DNA of 64,000 bases from Prorocentrum cordatum (taxonomy: Eukaryota; Sar; Dinophyceae; Prorocentrales; Prorocentraceae): positions 465,432 to 529,431 of the forward strand of contig CAUYUJ010015693.1 of the NCBI GenBank assembly GCA_963575745.1. The letters run 5' to 3'. Below the pieces are notes generated by a model, which saw nothing but the letters and a program-made list of their open reading frames with translations, made no database searches and was not told where the DNA came from. Position numbers and translations under genes: made by a program. Shown here piece by piece: positions 11,064 through 21,908 of this stretch (position 1 is its first letter; each line of letters begins with the position of its first letter).

Positions 11064-11689
11064 CGGCGCGCGGCACTGCCGCGCGAAAAGCGCCCCCGAA
11101 ATCGACGGCGCTGGAAACGCACGCGGGGCGTGCGCGATGGCCGAGGCTCATTCGACGAACCGTCTCATTTCCCAACGCGCCCTGTACTTCTAACCTTGCA
11201 CGTCGATTTGCACGAGTGGCGCTGGGCCCGCGCCGAGAGCGAGCGCCGCCAGTTCAGTCGCACGGCGTTGGCGGCACCAGTTGCGTAGCATAGTTAGCGG
11301 GAACAAAAGTAGCTGCGCAGGGCCATACCAAACGCAGGACAATACCGAATTCGATGGCGCTGAGGTCTTACATGCGCGCGAGCTGGAGACAATGGACTGC
11401 GTTGCTGACGCGGCGAACAGGAAGCCATGTGATGCAATATTTAAAGCCATTCGATGGAGCATGTTTTCCTCGAGCCTTTTGGCCAGGTTTCGGGGGGAAT
11501 CCTCTGGCGCGACGTCCGCATTCCCCGCTTCGCACAGTTGTCCGGAACCGCTGGTATCACCGCCTCGTGAGAGATTCCTGATTCCAGAACTTATGCGGGG
11601 ATGACGCATTCCCGCGGTTGGTCTGGAAAGCGTTCGTTTTCTTCTCACTTCCATAGTGGGGTTCGAACAGGAGAACACGCCTTCTTCTC

Positions 11690-12025
11690 TTTTTAAGTCG
11701 AACACTCACTCACTCATTCACTCACACACACACGTCATCGAACACACTCACTCACTCACCCACACACTCACCCACCCACACGCACGCTCACTGACCCACT
11801 TACTCACCCACTCACACACTCACACGCTCATCATCACCATGTACTCACGCACTCACCCACTCACCCACTCACTCACCGACTTACCCACCCACTCATTCAC
11901 TCACTCACACTCATCATCGTCATCATCATCACCAGCACCATCATCACCATCGTCATCACCAGCATCACCATCATCATAATCATCTTCATACACTCACTCA
12001 CTCATTCACTCACTCACTCATCTCA
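11690..12025. repeat. CACT/CACA and CATCAT microsatellite, unit 1
   Basis: cactcactcaccc-type repeats grade into tcatcatcaccat, then into the ~160-bp minisatellite at tcatctcaggcaggagc. The same order recurs three more times (13.43, 15.84 and 17.88 kb). Confidence 0.88.
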
Positions 12026-12800
12026 GGCAGGAGCCCGCATTTCATGTTGGCAATCCGAGCGGATCCGTGGAACCTTGCAATCGTTGTATGTTTGGGCCCT
12101 TCAGGTTTGAATTCCGAGGAAGTCTCAGGCAGGAGCCTCGTTTGTGAGTGAATTTCAAGGAAGTCTCAGGTGGGAGCCCCTTCCCTGTGGGGCCCGCACT
12201 TTACGTTGGTAGTCCGGCGGGCCATCGAAACACTGCAACCATCGTCGTTGTTTGGCTTCCCCGGTTGAATGTGGTGGAAGTCTCAGGCGGGAGCCTCGTT
12301 TGTGAGTGAATTGCGAGGAAGTCTCAGGCGGGAGCCCCCTTCATATGGGGCCTGCTATTCACGTTGGTAATCCGAGCGGGTCATCGGAACAACGCAACCG
12401 TTGTCATTCTTCGGCTCTTCTGATTTGAATTTGGAGGAGGTCTCAGGCGGAAGCCTCGTCTGTGAGTGAATTGCGATGAAGTCTTAGGCGGGAGCCCTTC
12501 CTTATGGGGCCCGCATTTCACGTCGGTAATCCGAGCGGGTCATCGAAACCCTTGTATTGTCGTAATTTGTGTTGGCTCCTCAGGCTTGAATTCGGGGGAA
12601 GTCTCAGGCGGGAGCTTCGCCTGTGAGTGAATTGCGAGGAAGTCTCAGGCGGGAGCCCCCTCCTTATGGGGCCCGCAATTCATATGAGTAGCCCGACCGG
12701 GTCGTCGTAGCTTTGCAATTGGCATCATTTCTGGGTTCCTGAATCATGAGCCTTGGGGAAGTATGAGGCGGGAACTTCGTTTTTGAGTGAATTGCGAGTA
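12025..12800 (+). repeat. ~160-bp minisatellite, block 1
   Basis: Units read gaggaagtctcaggcgggag, ccccctcc-tatggggcccgc, ttcacgttggtaatccgagc, gggtcatcggaacc, then ttgaat-ggaggaagtctcag and gcctcgtctgtgagtgaatt. The word gtgagtgaattgcgaggaag recurs about every 160 bp (12,145; 12,305; 12,465; 12,625). Confidence 0.9.
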
Positions 12801-13315
12801 GCCCCGTCCGATCTGGTCGTCGGCAAATTTGTTATTGTCATGGGCCCGCGTGCCTGAATCATGCTTGGGCCACGCCAGGTCCATTTGGGGATTTCATAGA
12901 CAGTTGTTTTGGCGTTTCTTGGAAGGTTGTCCCGGGCATCTGGGTTTCGTGGCGTCCTTTTGAGCTTTGTTGGGGGCCGTTCGGGGATTATTGGATTATG
13001 TTGGTGACTGCCCGGGTGGATATTGGGAAGTCTTGGTTGCGGATCCAAAACAGGGGTCCCGCGAGTGCAGCTGTCATCAACATTTGCGCGTGCCTCTGGC
13101 CGCGCTGGGTTGCGGGTGTCGCACTCAGCGAGGCGAGAGCTTTTGGCCTTGTCAGGTGTGCGAGCCTTTGGCCGCGTACGATTTCTGTATGATCCAGCCA
13201 TCGTCGGCGAGAGCCCCTGGCCTCGTCAGCTGTGGGCCGCACGGTTGGTTAGCTTTCAGTCGACGGCGGGAACCCCTGGCCTCGTCAAATGCGTGAGCTT
13301 CTGGCGGCGCAGCCT
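12800..13315. other. Minisatellite exit module and degenerate ~45-bp repeats
   Basis: The array ends at a phrase, ctggtcgtcggcaaa then tgggcccgcgtgcctgaat, which also ends the array at 20,335-20,380. Between 13,090 and 13,310 a degenerate unit containing cctggcctcgtca(g/a) repeats about four times. No gene seen. Confidence 0.55.
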
Positions 13316-13395
13316 TGTTCCCCACATCCAGAGTGGGGTTACTCCTCACATCCAATGTGGGGTTCTTGTTCCCCACATCGAAAGTGGGGTTCTTG
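13315..13395. repeat. Three tandem mini stem-loops
   Basis: Three ~28-bp units (ccccacatccagagtgggg, cctcacatccaatgtgggg, ccccacatcgaaagtgggg), each a 5-6 bp stem with a 6-7 nt loop. They are followed by ttctctggacgccccgc, the tail motif of the Helitron modules at 15.8 and 17.86 kb. Confidence 0.75.
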
Positions 13396-13429
13396 TTTTC
13401 TCTGGACGCCCCGCGCAGGAACACACAGG

Positions 13430-13467
<38 letters not shown>

Positions 13468-13620
13468 CACACCCACTCACACACAGACCATCTTGATCAC
13501 CTTGACCACCACTCGATCACACACTCATTCACCCACTCGCTCATCATCTGCATCATCCTCATCATATCATCACTCATTCAGACATTAACCCACACACTCA
13601 CTCACCCACTCATTCGCTAG
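13430..13620. repeat. (CA)n and CACT microsatellite, unit 2
   Basis: About 15 ca dinucleotides, then cactcac and catcat repeats, leading into the next minisatellite block. Confidence 0.9.
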
Positions 13621-13624
13621 CTAG

Positions 13625-15010
13625 ATTATGGGAGAAGTATCAGGGGGAAGCCTCGTCTGTGAGTGAATTTCGAGTACCTAGTAAGTCTCAGGCGGGGTCC
13701 AGTCCTTTCCTTATGGGGCCCGCACTTCATGTTTTTGATCCGAGCGGGTCGTCCTCAACCTTGTAACTGTCGTCGCTGTGGGGCTCCCGGGGCCTGAATA
13801 TGGAGGAAGTATCAGGCAGGATGCTCGTCTGTGAGTGAATTGTGAGGAAGTCTCAGGTGGGAGCCTATATGTGGCCCGTACTTCATGGTGTTAATCCGAA
13901 CTGGTCGTCCTCAACCTTTAACTGTCGTCACTGTTGGGCTCCTGAGGCTTGAATATGGGGGGGTATCAGGCGGGAGCTTCGTCTTTGAGTGAATTGTAGG
14001 GAAGTCTCAGGCGGGACCCCCCCCCCCCTATGGGGCCCGCATTTCGCGTTTTGAATCCGATTGGGTCATCCTCGAACTTGTAATTGTCGTCATTCTTCGG
14101 CACCTGAGGCCTGAATATGGAGGAGTATCAGGCGGAAGGCTCGTCTGTGAGTGAACTGTGATGAAGTTTCAGGAGGGAGCCCTCTCCTTATGTGGCCCGC
14201 ACTTATTGTTTTTAATCTGGGCGAATCATCCTCGAACATGTAAGTGTCGTCACGTGTGGTCTCCGGAGGCTTGAATATGAGAGAAGTATCAGGCGGGGTG
14301 CCTTGTTTGTGCGTGCGCTGTGGGGAAGTCTCAGGCGGGAGCCCCCTCCCTATGGGCCCGCACTTGATGTTTTTAATTCAAGCGGGTCATCTTCAACCTC
14401 CTTGCAACTGTCGTCATTTTGGGGCCCCCGAGGCTTGGATATGGAGGAAGTATCAGGCGGGCAGGCTCGTGTGTGAGTGAACTGTGAGGAAGTCTCAGGC
14501 GGGAGCCCCCTCCCTATGGGGCCCGCGCTTGATGTTTTCAACCCGTGTGGATCATCCTCGAACCTTGTAGCTGTCGTCACTTCGGGGCTCCCGAGGCTTG
14601 AATTTGGAGGAAATGTCAGACGGAGAGCTTCGTCTGTGAGTGAACTATGGAGAAGTCTCAAGCGGGAGCCCCCACCCTATGGGCCCGCACTTAATGTTTT
14701 TAATTCAAGCGGGTCATCTTCAACCTCCTTGTAACTGTCTTCATTTTGGGGCCCCCGATGCTTGGATATGGAGGAAGTATCAGGCGGGCAGCCTCGTGTG
14801 TGAGTGAACTGTGAGGAAGTCTCAGGCGGGAGCCCCCTCCCTATGGGGCCCGCGCTTGATGTTTTCAATCCGGGCGGATCATCCTCGAACCTTGTAGCTG
14901 TCGTCACTTCGGGGCTCCCGAGGCCTGAATATGGAGGAAGTATCATGCGGGGAGCCTCTTCTGCGAGTGAACTGTGAGGAAGTCTCAGGCGGGAGCCCCC
15001 TCCCTATGCG
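13625..15010 (+). repeat. ~160-bp minisatellite, block 2
   Basis: About nine units of the family seen at 12.0 kb. This block has a variant (atggaggaagtatcaggcgg, tttttaatccgagcgg). Two units (about 14,340-14,660 and 14,680-15,000) are much closer to each other than to the rest, indicating a recent duplication of a ~330-bp dimer. Confidence 0.9.
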
Positions 15011-15109
15011 CTCTTCAGTGGGCGATTCGCCCGACCCATCAGGTGAGGAGGAAGAGGAGGAACAGGAGGTGAGAACGACGACGGCGGCCGGGCGTAGGAA
15101 GGAATCCTT

Positions 15110-15340
15110 GCGTCCGGGCCGGGGGTGGTACCCATCCTCGGTCGAAGCGGGGGCAGGGGGAAACCTTTGTCTCCGGGCTGGTGGTGGTAACCCATCGTCA
15201 GCCGAATCGGGGGTAGGGGGAAACCCTTGTCTCCGGGCTGGCGGTGGTAACCCATCGTCAGCCGAATCGGGCGCAGGGGGGAACCCTTGCGTCCGGGCCG
15301 GGGGTGGTAACCCATCCTCGGCCGAATCGGGCTCGCCGAA
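15110..15340 (+). repeat. 60-bp tandem repeat
   Basis: Almost four copies of a 60-bp unit with words ccgggctggtggtggtaacc, catcgtcagccgaatcgg and gggtagggggaaacccttg. It is open in frame (20-residue period, Gly/Asn/Pro-rich), but this probably follows from the 60-bp unit rather than a gene. Confidence 0.85.
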
Positions 15341-15802
15341 GAGCTTGGTTTCGTGCTGCCTCCCGCCTGAGCGTGGCCGTGAGTAGCTCGGTGCCTGCGG
15401 GGTTGTCCCAGCGGCTTGCTCCCGCGCCCCAGCGGCTCGCGTGATTGCCCCCTCGGCCTGGCCCGCGGGGTTGTCCCAACGGCGGCGCGACGCTGCCATT
15501 CGAGAGTGCGCCCGCGGTGGCCGAGGCGGCGACGGCGCTGAGGAAAATCGACGCGCGCGCTCTTGCAATAGACAGGAGAGGAGGTGGTGGGCGACGAAAC
15601 AAACAGCAGGAGGGCGAGGCAAAGGCAACGCGGGGAGCGGGTGAGGGCCTTGCGCCAGGGCGAGAGTTATAATGACGCAGAGAAGACAATAAGGGTGCCT
15701 CCCCAATCGAGAGGACGACAGTGAAGGTTATTTCCAGATAGGCCGAAAGGAATTTCATGTGGGGTCTGCCCGTCGGAGTAATTTTCTCTAGACACCCCGC
15801 GC
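15341..15802 (+). mobile_element. Helitron-like 3' module, copy A
   Basis: Begins with a sequence matching the last codons of the helicase fragment at 21.9 kb (ttggtttcgtgctgcctccc), then ggttgtcccagcggcttg, gccgaggcggcgacggcg and gcgccagggcg. It ends in a hairpin-forming tail (ggggtct at 15,761 with agacacccc at 15,790). Copies B (17,349) and C (21,885) share the same order of words throughout. Copy A lacks helicase sequence upstream, so it is a truncated or non-autonomous derivative. The microsatellite starts just past its 3' end. Confidence 0.65.
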
Positions 15803-15839
15803 AAAAACAAGAGGACGCGCTCGCTCAATTCAACGCACA

Positions 15840-16170
15840 ATCGTGCATTCAATCACTCCCACATCATCACTCACACTCACTCACCCGCTCGCTCACCGAC
15901 TCGCACTCACCCACTCACTCACACACTCACACATTTGCACACACACGCACTCATCATCATCACTCACTCACGCACTCACCCACTCACGTACACTCATCAT
16001 CACTCATTCACGCACTCACCCATTCACACACCCACTTACCCGCCCACTCACTCTCTCACTCACACCCTCATCATCACCATCATCATCATCATCACCATCG
16101 TCATCATCATCACTATCATGATCATAATCATGATCATATCCACTCACTCATTCTTCCACTCACTCATTCA
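15840..16170. repeat. CACT and CATCAT microsatellite, unit 3
   Basis: Same order as units 1, 2 and 4: cactcactcaccc first, catcatcaccatcatc second, then tcatctcaggcgggagc. Confidence 0.9.
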
Positions 16171-17330
16171 TCTCAGGCGGGAGCTTCGTTTGGGAGTGAA
16201 TTGCGAGGAAGTCGCAGGCGGGCGCCCCTTCCTTATGGGGCGCGCGCTTCAGGTTGGCAAGCCGAAAGGGTCATCGGAGCCTTGCAAGTGTCATCATTTT
16301 TGGGTTCCTCAGGGTTGAATTTGGAGGAAAGCTCCAGCCGGAGCCTCGTCAGTGAGTGAATTGCGAGGAAGTCTCAGGCGGGAGCCCCCTTCATATGGGG
16401 CCCGCATTCTATATTGGTAATCCGAGCGGGCCACTGGAACCTTACAATTGTCGTAATGTTTGTGCTCCTCAGGTGTGAATTTGGAGGAAATTTCAGGCGA
16501 GAGCCTCGTCTGTGAGGGAATTGCCAGGAAGTCTCAAGCGGGAGACCCCTCTGTATTGGGCCCGCACTTCACGTTGGTAATCCGAGCGGGTCGTCGGAAA
16601 CCTGCAACTGCCTTCAGCATTGTGTTCCTCAGGGTTGATTTCGGAGGAAGTCTCCCCCGGAAACATCTTTTGTGAAACCTGCAACTGTCGTAACCTTTGG
16701 GCTTCTCAGGGTTGGATTTGGAGGAACTCTCTGGCGGAAGCTTCGTTTGTGAGTAAGTTGCGAAGAAATCTCACGCGGGAGCCCCCTCCATATGGGGCCC
16801 GCGCTTCACGTTGGTATTCCGAGCGGGTCATCGGAACCTTGCAATTGTCGTCACTGTTGGGTTCCTCGTGCCTGAATTCGGACGAAGTCTCAGGCGGGAG
16901 CCTCGTCTGCGAGTGAATTGCGAGGAAGTCTCAGCCGGGAACCCCGTATGGAACCCGTACTTTGCGTTGGTAATCCGAGCGGGACATCGAGAAATTGTAA
17001 GTGTCTTCACTTGTGAGCTCTTCAGGCTCGAATTTGGAGGAATGCTTCGGCGGGAGGTTCGTCTGTGAATGCGTTGCGACGAAGTCTTAGGCGGGAGCCC
17101 CCTCCCTATGGGGCCCGCGCTTCACGTTCGAGTGCCAGGCGGGTCATCGGGATCTTGTAACTGTCGTCACTTTTGGGTTCCCCAGGCTTGAATTTGAAAG
17201 AAGTACCGAGCGAACGCCTCGTCTGTGAGTGAATTGTCAGGAAGTCTCAGGCGGGAACCCCATTCCCTGTGGGGCCCGCGTTTCACGTTGGTAACCCGAG
17301 CGGGTCATCGGAAGCTTATACGTTTCGAAA
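16170..17330 (+). repeat. ~160-bp minisatellite, block 3
   Basis: About seven units of the tctcaggcgggagcc family. It ends where Helitron module copy B begins. Confidence 0.9.
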
Positions 17331-17348
17331 AGGGACTTTGCTGCACTG

Positions 17349-17863
17349 CTGGGTTTCATGCTGCCCGCCGCCTGAGCGCGGCCGCGCCTACCTCGAGGCC
17401 CACGCGGTTGTCCCAACGGCCTGGCCCGCGGGGTTGCCCCGGCGGCCTGCCCCGCGGGGCTGCTCCGAAGGGATGGCCCGCGAGGTTGCCCCAAAGGCTT
17501 TGTGATCAAGCCGTCGGCGAACGCGCGCGTGCTGGCCGAGGTGGCGACGGCGCCGAAGAAAATCGATGTGTTCGTTCCGACAAGTGGGAAGGGGAGGTGC
17601 GCATGGAGGAGGATCAGGAGGGGAAGGGGTAGAGGGAGGGCGATGATGAGGAGGATGCGGAGAAGGAGGGGGAGGATGAAGAGGAGGAGGAGGAGGAGCA
17701 ACAGGAGGAGGAGGGGGAGAAATGGCAGAAGGTGGGAGACAGGGCAGAGCAGAGGGCGAGAGGAGGGCGTCCGCCAGGGCGAGGAGGAAAAGGCTAAGGG
17801 CAAGCCAAACATATTCTCACGCGGGGTCCGACTGTCGGCATAATTTTTCTTTAGACGCCCCGC
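17349..17863 (+). mobile_element. Helitron-like 3' module, copy B
   Basis: Same word order as copies A and C, from the helicase C-terminal relic (gggtttcatgctgcccgccg) to a terminal stem-loop. gcggggtc at 17,821 pairs with gacgccccgc at 17,854, with a small internal ccgac-t-gtcgg hairpin between. A gga/agg-rich expansion (about 17,610-17,720) enlarges this copy. A (CACT)n tract follows immediately. Confidence 0.65.
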
Positions 17864-17879
17864 CTAACAAAAAAAGTGA

Positions 17880-18028
17880 ACACACCTGTTCCTCTTTCCT
17901 AATCGCACACATTCGCTCAAGCACTCACACACACATCATCATTCACATTTACTCACTCACCCATTCACCCACCCACTCACACAGCCACACACACGCTCAC
18001 TCACCCACCCGCCCACACACACACACAC

Positions 18029-18067
<39 letters not shown>

Positions 18068-18280
18068 CTCACTCACTCACGCACTCACCCACTCACTCAC
18101 CCACCTACCCGCCCACGCATTCACTCACCCACACTCCCATCATCACCATCGCCATCGTCAACATCATCATCATCATTATCATCATCATCATCTTCGTCAT
18201 CATCATTGTCATCATCATCAGCACCAGCATCATCATCATCATCACCACTCAGTCGTTCACTCACTCACTCACTCACTCAT
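17880..18280. repeat. CACT and CATCAT microsatellite, unit 4
   Basis: cacacactcacccacccg-type, then a long catcatcat tract (18,029-18,068 and 18,150-18,245), then the minisatellite start. Confidence 0.9.
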
Positions 18281-18860
18281 CTCAGGCGGGAGCTTCGTCT
18301 GTGAGTGCATCGCGAGGAAGTATTAGGCGGAAGCCTCCCCTGTGGGGCCCGCAGCTCATTTGAGTAAACCGAGCGGGTCATCGGAATCCTGTGCCCGTCG
18401 TCACTTTTGGCTTCTTCAAGCTTGAGTACGGAGGAAGTCTCAGGCAGGAGCCTCGTTTGTGAGTGAATTGCGAGGACGTCTCAGGCGGAAGCCCCCGCCC
18501 TGGGGCCCGCAAGTCATGTTATTAATCCGAGCGGGTCGTCGAAACTTTCTAATTGTCGTCATTTGTGGGTTCTTGAGGCTTGAAGATGGAGGATCTCAGG
18601 TGGGAGCTTCGTCTTTGAGTGAATTGCGAAAAATTCTCAGGCGGAAGCCCCTTCCCTGCGGGGCCCGCAAATCATGTTATCAATCCGAACGGGTCGTCGA
18701 AACTTTACGATTGCCGTCACTGTTAGGTTGCTGAGGCTTGAGTATGGAGGAAATATCAGGTGGTAGTCCCGTCTGTGAGTGAATGGCGAGGAAGTCTCAA
18801 GCGGGAACCTCCACCTTATGGGGTCAGCAGATCCTGTTATCCGTAAGGGCTTCGCCCCCT
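18280..18860 (+). repeat. ~160-bp minisatellite, block 4a
   Basis: Three to four units of the tctcaggcgggagc family, interrupted at about 18,860 by unrelated DNA and the 42-bp array. The family resumes at 19,730. Confidence 0.88.
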
Positions 18861-18984
18861 GCCGCCGGCCCCTCTCTCGGATCATGGGCAATGCTAGAAC
18901 GAAATCATGAGGCCATGGCGCCGCCGTGAAGCAGCGTCGGGACTTCACGCGAAGACGATGAGTAGTCGGCTGGACAAATTGAAA

Positions 18985-19505
18985 TTATGATGAGATTGTT
19001 GAATTCGGTGTTGTATCTCGAGGGTTTATGGTTTCGGGTACGCGAGTAGCGCTTAATTGAAGAGGGTGTATGGCTTCGGGCTCGCATCAAAAACGTAATT
19101 TACGCAGGCTTATGGCTTCGGAGACGCGAGTATTATGTAATTTACGAGGGCGTATGGCTTCGGACGCGCGATTCATGTGTAATTTACGAAAGTATATGGC
19201 TTCGGGGTCGCAGATTTCGCGTCATCTACACCGGTTTATGGATTCGGAGACGCGAGCACTGTATATTTTACGAAGGTTCATGGCTTCGGGGACGCGAGTA
19301 TCGAGTGATTTACAAGCGTTTGCGGCTTCAGGGGCGCAGGTATCGCGTAACTTACGGGAGCTAGAACTTCAAGAACACGAGTACGGAGTATTTTGCGAGG
19401 GTTTATGGTTTCGGGGACGCGAATATTGTGTAGTTCGCAAGGGTTTATGGCTTCGGGGACGCGAGTATTGTGTACTGAGCGAGGGTTTATGGTTTCGGGG
19501 GCGGA
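18985..19505 (+). repeat. 42-bp tandem array
   Basis: About 12 units with the core ttatggcttcggggacgcga followed by gta-t-tgtaatttacgagg. The core recurs at about 19,070, 19,110, 19,152, 19,193, 19,237, 19,277 and 19,319, a steady 42-bp step. Because 42 is a multiple of 3, it stays open and reads as a 14-residue repeat. A looser relative occurs at 36,240-36,560. Confidence 0.88.
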
Positions 19506-19729
19506 GTTTTATATTTTTGTTACGTGTCCCGCGCCCCCCCAGGAATTCAGAGCACGCTATTCGGGCGTGGTGGGTAGGTTCTTTCTCGGCTCCCCACCCC
19601 CCACCGCGCGGTCCATCAACAGGGAACAGTAAGCAGCACAAAGCAGAACTGTATCAGTGGAAACTGGAAGCTGGAAGTGGCGCATGGAACAGCAAACCCT
19701 CGTCCTACAGCCTTGTGGCCCGCAAGGGG

Positions 19730-20340
19730 GCCGGCGGATCAATCCGGGCGCGTCATCGGGACCATGCAACAGTCGTCGCTTTGGGTCTTCGTGGGGCCTG
19801 CATATGGAGGAGGTGTCAGGCGGGGGCCTCGTCTGTGAGTGAATGGCGAGAAAGTGTCAGGCGGGAGCATCCTCTTTATGTATAAGGTCCGCAGGTCATG
19901 TTCTTAACCCGAGCGGGTCATCGGAACCCTGTAACTGTCGTCGTGTTCGGGCTCGTGGGGCCTGCATATAGGGGAAGTGTAAGGCGGGAGCCTCGTCTGT
20001 GACTGAACTGCGAGGAAGGCTCAGACGGGAGCCTCCTCCTTATGTTGCCCGCAGATCATGTTACTAATCCGAGCGGGTCATCAGACCCGTGTAACTGTCG
20101 TCACTCTTGGGCTCCTGAGGCGAGAATATTTTGGAAGTGTCAGGCGGTAGCTTTTTCTGTGAGTGATTTGCGAGGAAGTCTTAGGCGGGGGGCCCCTCCC
20201 CATGTGGCCCGCAGATCGTGTTCTGAATCCGAGCGGGCCATCGGAACCTTGTAACTGTCGTCACCTTTGGGCTCCTGAGGCGTGTATATTTGGGAAGTGT
20301 CAGGCGGGAGCCTCGTCTGTGAGTGAACGAGCTGGTCGTC
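19730..20340 (+). repeat. ~160-bp minisatellite, block 4b
   Basis: Four units. It ends at the phrase ctggtcgtcggcaaag, which also ends block 1 at 12.83 kb, and runs straight into the helicase relic. Confidence 0.88.
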
Positions 20341-20440
20341 GGCAAAGTTTGTTACTGTCAATGGGCCCGCGTGCCCGAATGGGCCCTCGTCGTCGCCGGG
20401 CAATGCCAGCATAGTGGTCGTTGTCTTTTCGAACGCGCAG

Positions 20441-21908
20441 AAGAGCACCTCCACGGAGACCGTGCAGGCTAGAACGCTGCACAACGCCTGTGCCGTGCGA
20501 GTCCAGAAGTAAATCAACGCGAAGCTGAGGCCTGGGGCCATGCAGAAGAGATTGAAGTGGTTGTGGGAGCACGTCCGCGTTCTCGCCATCGATGAGCATG
20601 GTGGCGGCCGCGCCGTGCAACGCGTTGGACCTTCGCGCATGCCACGGACGCAGTGACACGCGCGACGTGCAGGTGTCCACCTGCAAACGGCGGGACCACC
20701 ACTTCGGGCGCGCCCCCATCGCGTTGCATGTCGGCGATCTCCTGCAGCTGGAGCCCACAGGCAGCATCGGCCTCCTGACGGACGTGAACGAGCTCCTGGA
20801 CGACGGGCCCCACAAGTACGCGGAGCCGCCGACGGTGGAGATTCAGCACGCCATCGAGGTCTTCTCTCAGATCCCCTGCGTCTTCGAGCTGAAGCGCACG
20901 AAGCGCTTCGAGCCCGGGGGCCCTCTGATAGGCTACACGAGCGAGGGCAAGCCCTTCCGACCAGAGGTCTGCCTCAGACAACCGCGGCGTCTTGGGCCCG
21001 CGGCGCCAGCGCGATAATTTTCGGCTTGGCTACGGCATGGGCATCTACTGGGAGATTCTGGCGAAGGAACGCGCGCGGCGCGCGGGCGCGCCCCTCGTTC
21101 GCTTGAAGGTCGCGGACGAGTGCCGCGCGATTCGGGGCGATCCCGACGCGGGTCGGCGCCTGCTGAACGCCCCGAACACGCGCGAGACGGCCGACGTCCA
21201 CGGCGCATGACCGGCCCATGTCGGCATGGAGGTGCGGCTCACGGCAGCGCAGGAAGAGCCGACGAAGAGCTTGGGGCTCGCGCAAGAGCAACGGGCCACC
21301 ATCGTGCCCTTTGAGTTCCACCCCGACGACGAGCAGCGCTGCGAGGAGTGCTCGCCGGGCCAGGACTTTCGCCCCCGCTTCCCGCCGTGGGGGGTCTGGC
21401 TGCAGGCGCGCGGCGTCAAGGGATCCCCGATCTACAAGGGGGTTGCCGAGGTGCTGCCCCAGGGCGCCGAAGGCGCCGACGACGGCGGCGGGGCCGAAGC
21501 GCGGGCGCGGAGCTTGCTCGCGTTCACGCCCAGCGAGCATAAGTTCACGCGGCAGAGCTCGGGGCCGCTTGCCGCGCGCCGCCGGGGTTCACAGCGACGC
21601 GCGCGGCCCGCCTCACCTCCGCGCCGTCGCAGGGCCAGACGACGCGCAAAGGCGCCGCCGTCGACTTCGCGAGAGACGAGGGCGCTGGCCGCACGGACAT
21701 GTCGGACGACCAGCGGTGGCTGCATCTCTGCGTCATGCTCTCCCGCGCCAGCGCGCCGATCTTGCGGCCGCCGCCGCGGAAGTTCCTGGGGGGTGGGCCG
21801 CTGGCGCCCTCGCGGAAGGCGCTCCTGGAATTCGACATCAGAGCGGAGAGCTCCAAGGCAGAGGTGGAGCAGCTCGCGGCAGAGCTGGGCTTCGCGCTGC
21901 CCCCCGCC
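20441..21908 (+). pseudogene. Helitron-like Pif1-family helicase, C-terminal half, decayed
   Basis: Successive segments in shifting frames follow the order of a dinoflagellate Helitron-type helicase. At 20,445-20,590: RTLHNAC, then the Walker B-like VRVLAIDE. At 20,592-20,960: SMV, HGR, FGR and motif III (GDLLQLEPTGS), ending FELKRTKRF. At 20,992-21,210: GMGIYWEILAKERARRAG and LLNAPN. At 21,226-21,580: MEVRLTAA, GLAQEQRATIV, EFHPDDEQRCEEC. At 21,630-21,908: SQGQTTRKGA, MSDDQRWLHLCVMLSRAS (helicase motif VI-like), RPPPRKFLGGG. An in-frame TAA after RVQK and at least three frame changes make it inactive. The Walker A region and Rep (HUH) domain were not found. The family match is by memory and should be confirmed by profile search. 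Confidence 0.75.

Noticed and set aside
11655-11675. ggttcgaac resembling a tRNA T-arm
   Set aside because: No matching acceptor, D-arm or anticodon arm nearby.
6590-20340. CRISPR-like regularity of repeats
   Set aside because: Units of 42, 75 and 160 bp are contiguous and diverged, without unique spacers, no cas genes, and the DNA is eukaryotic.
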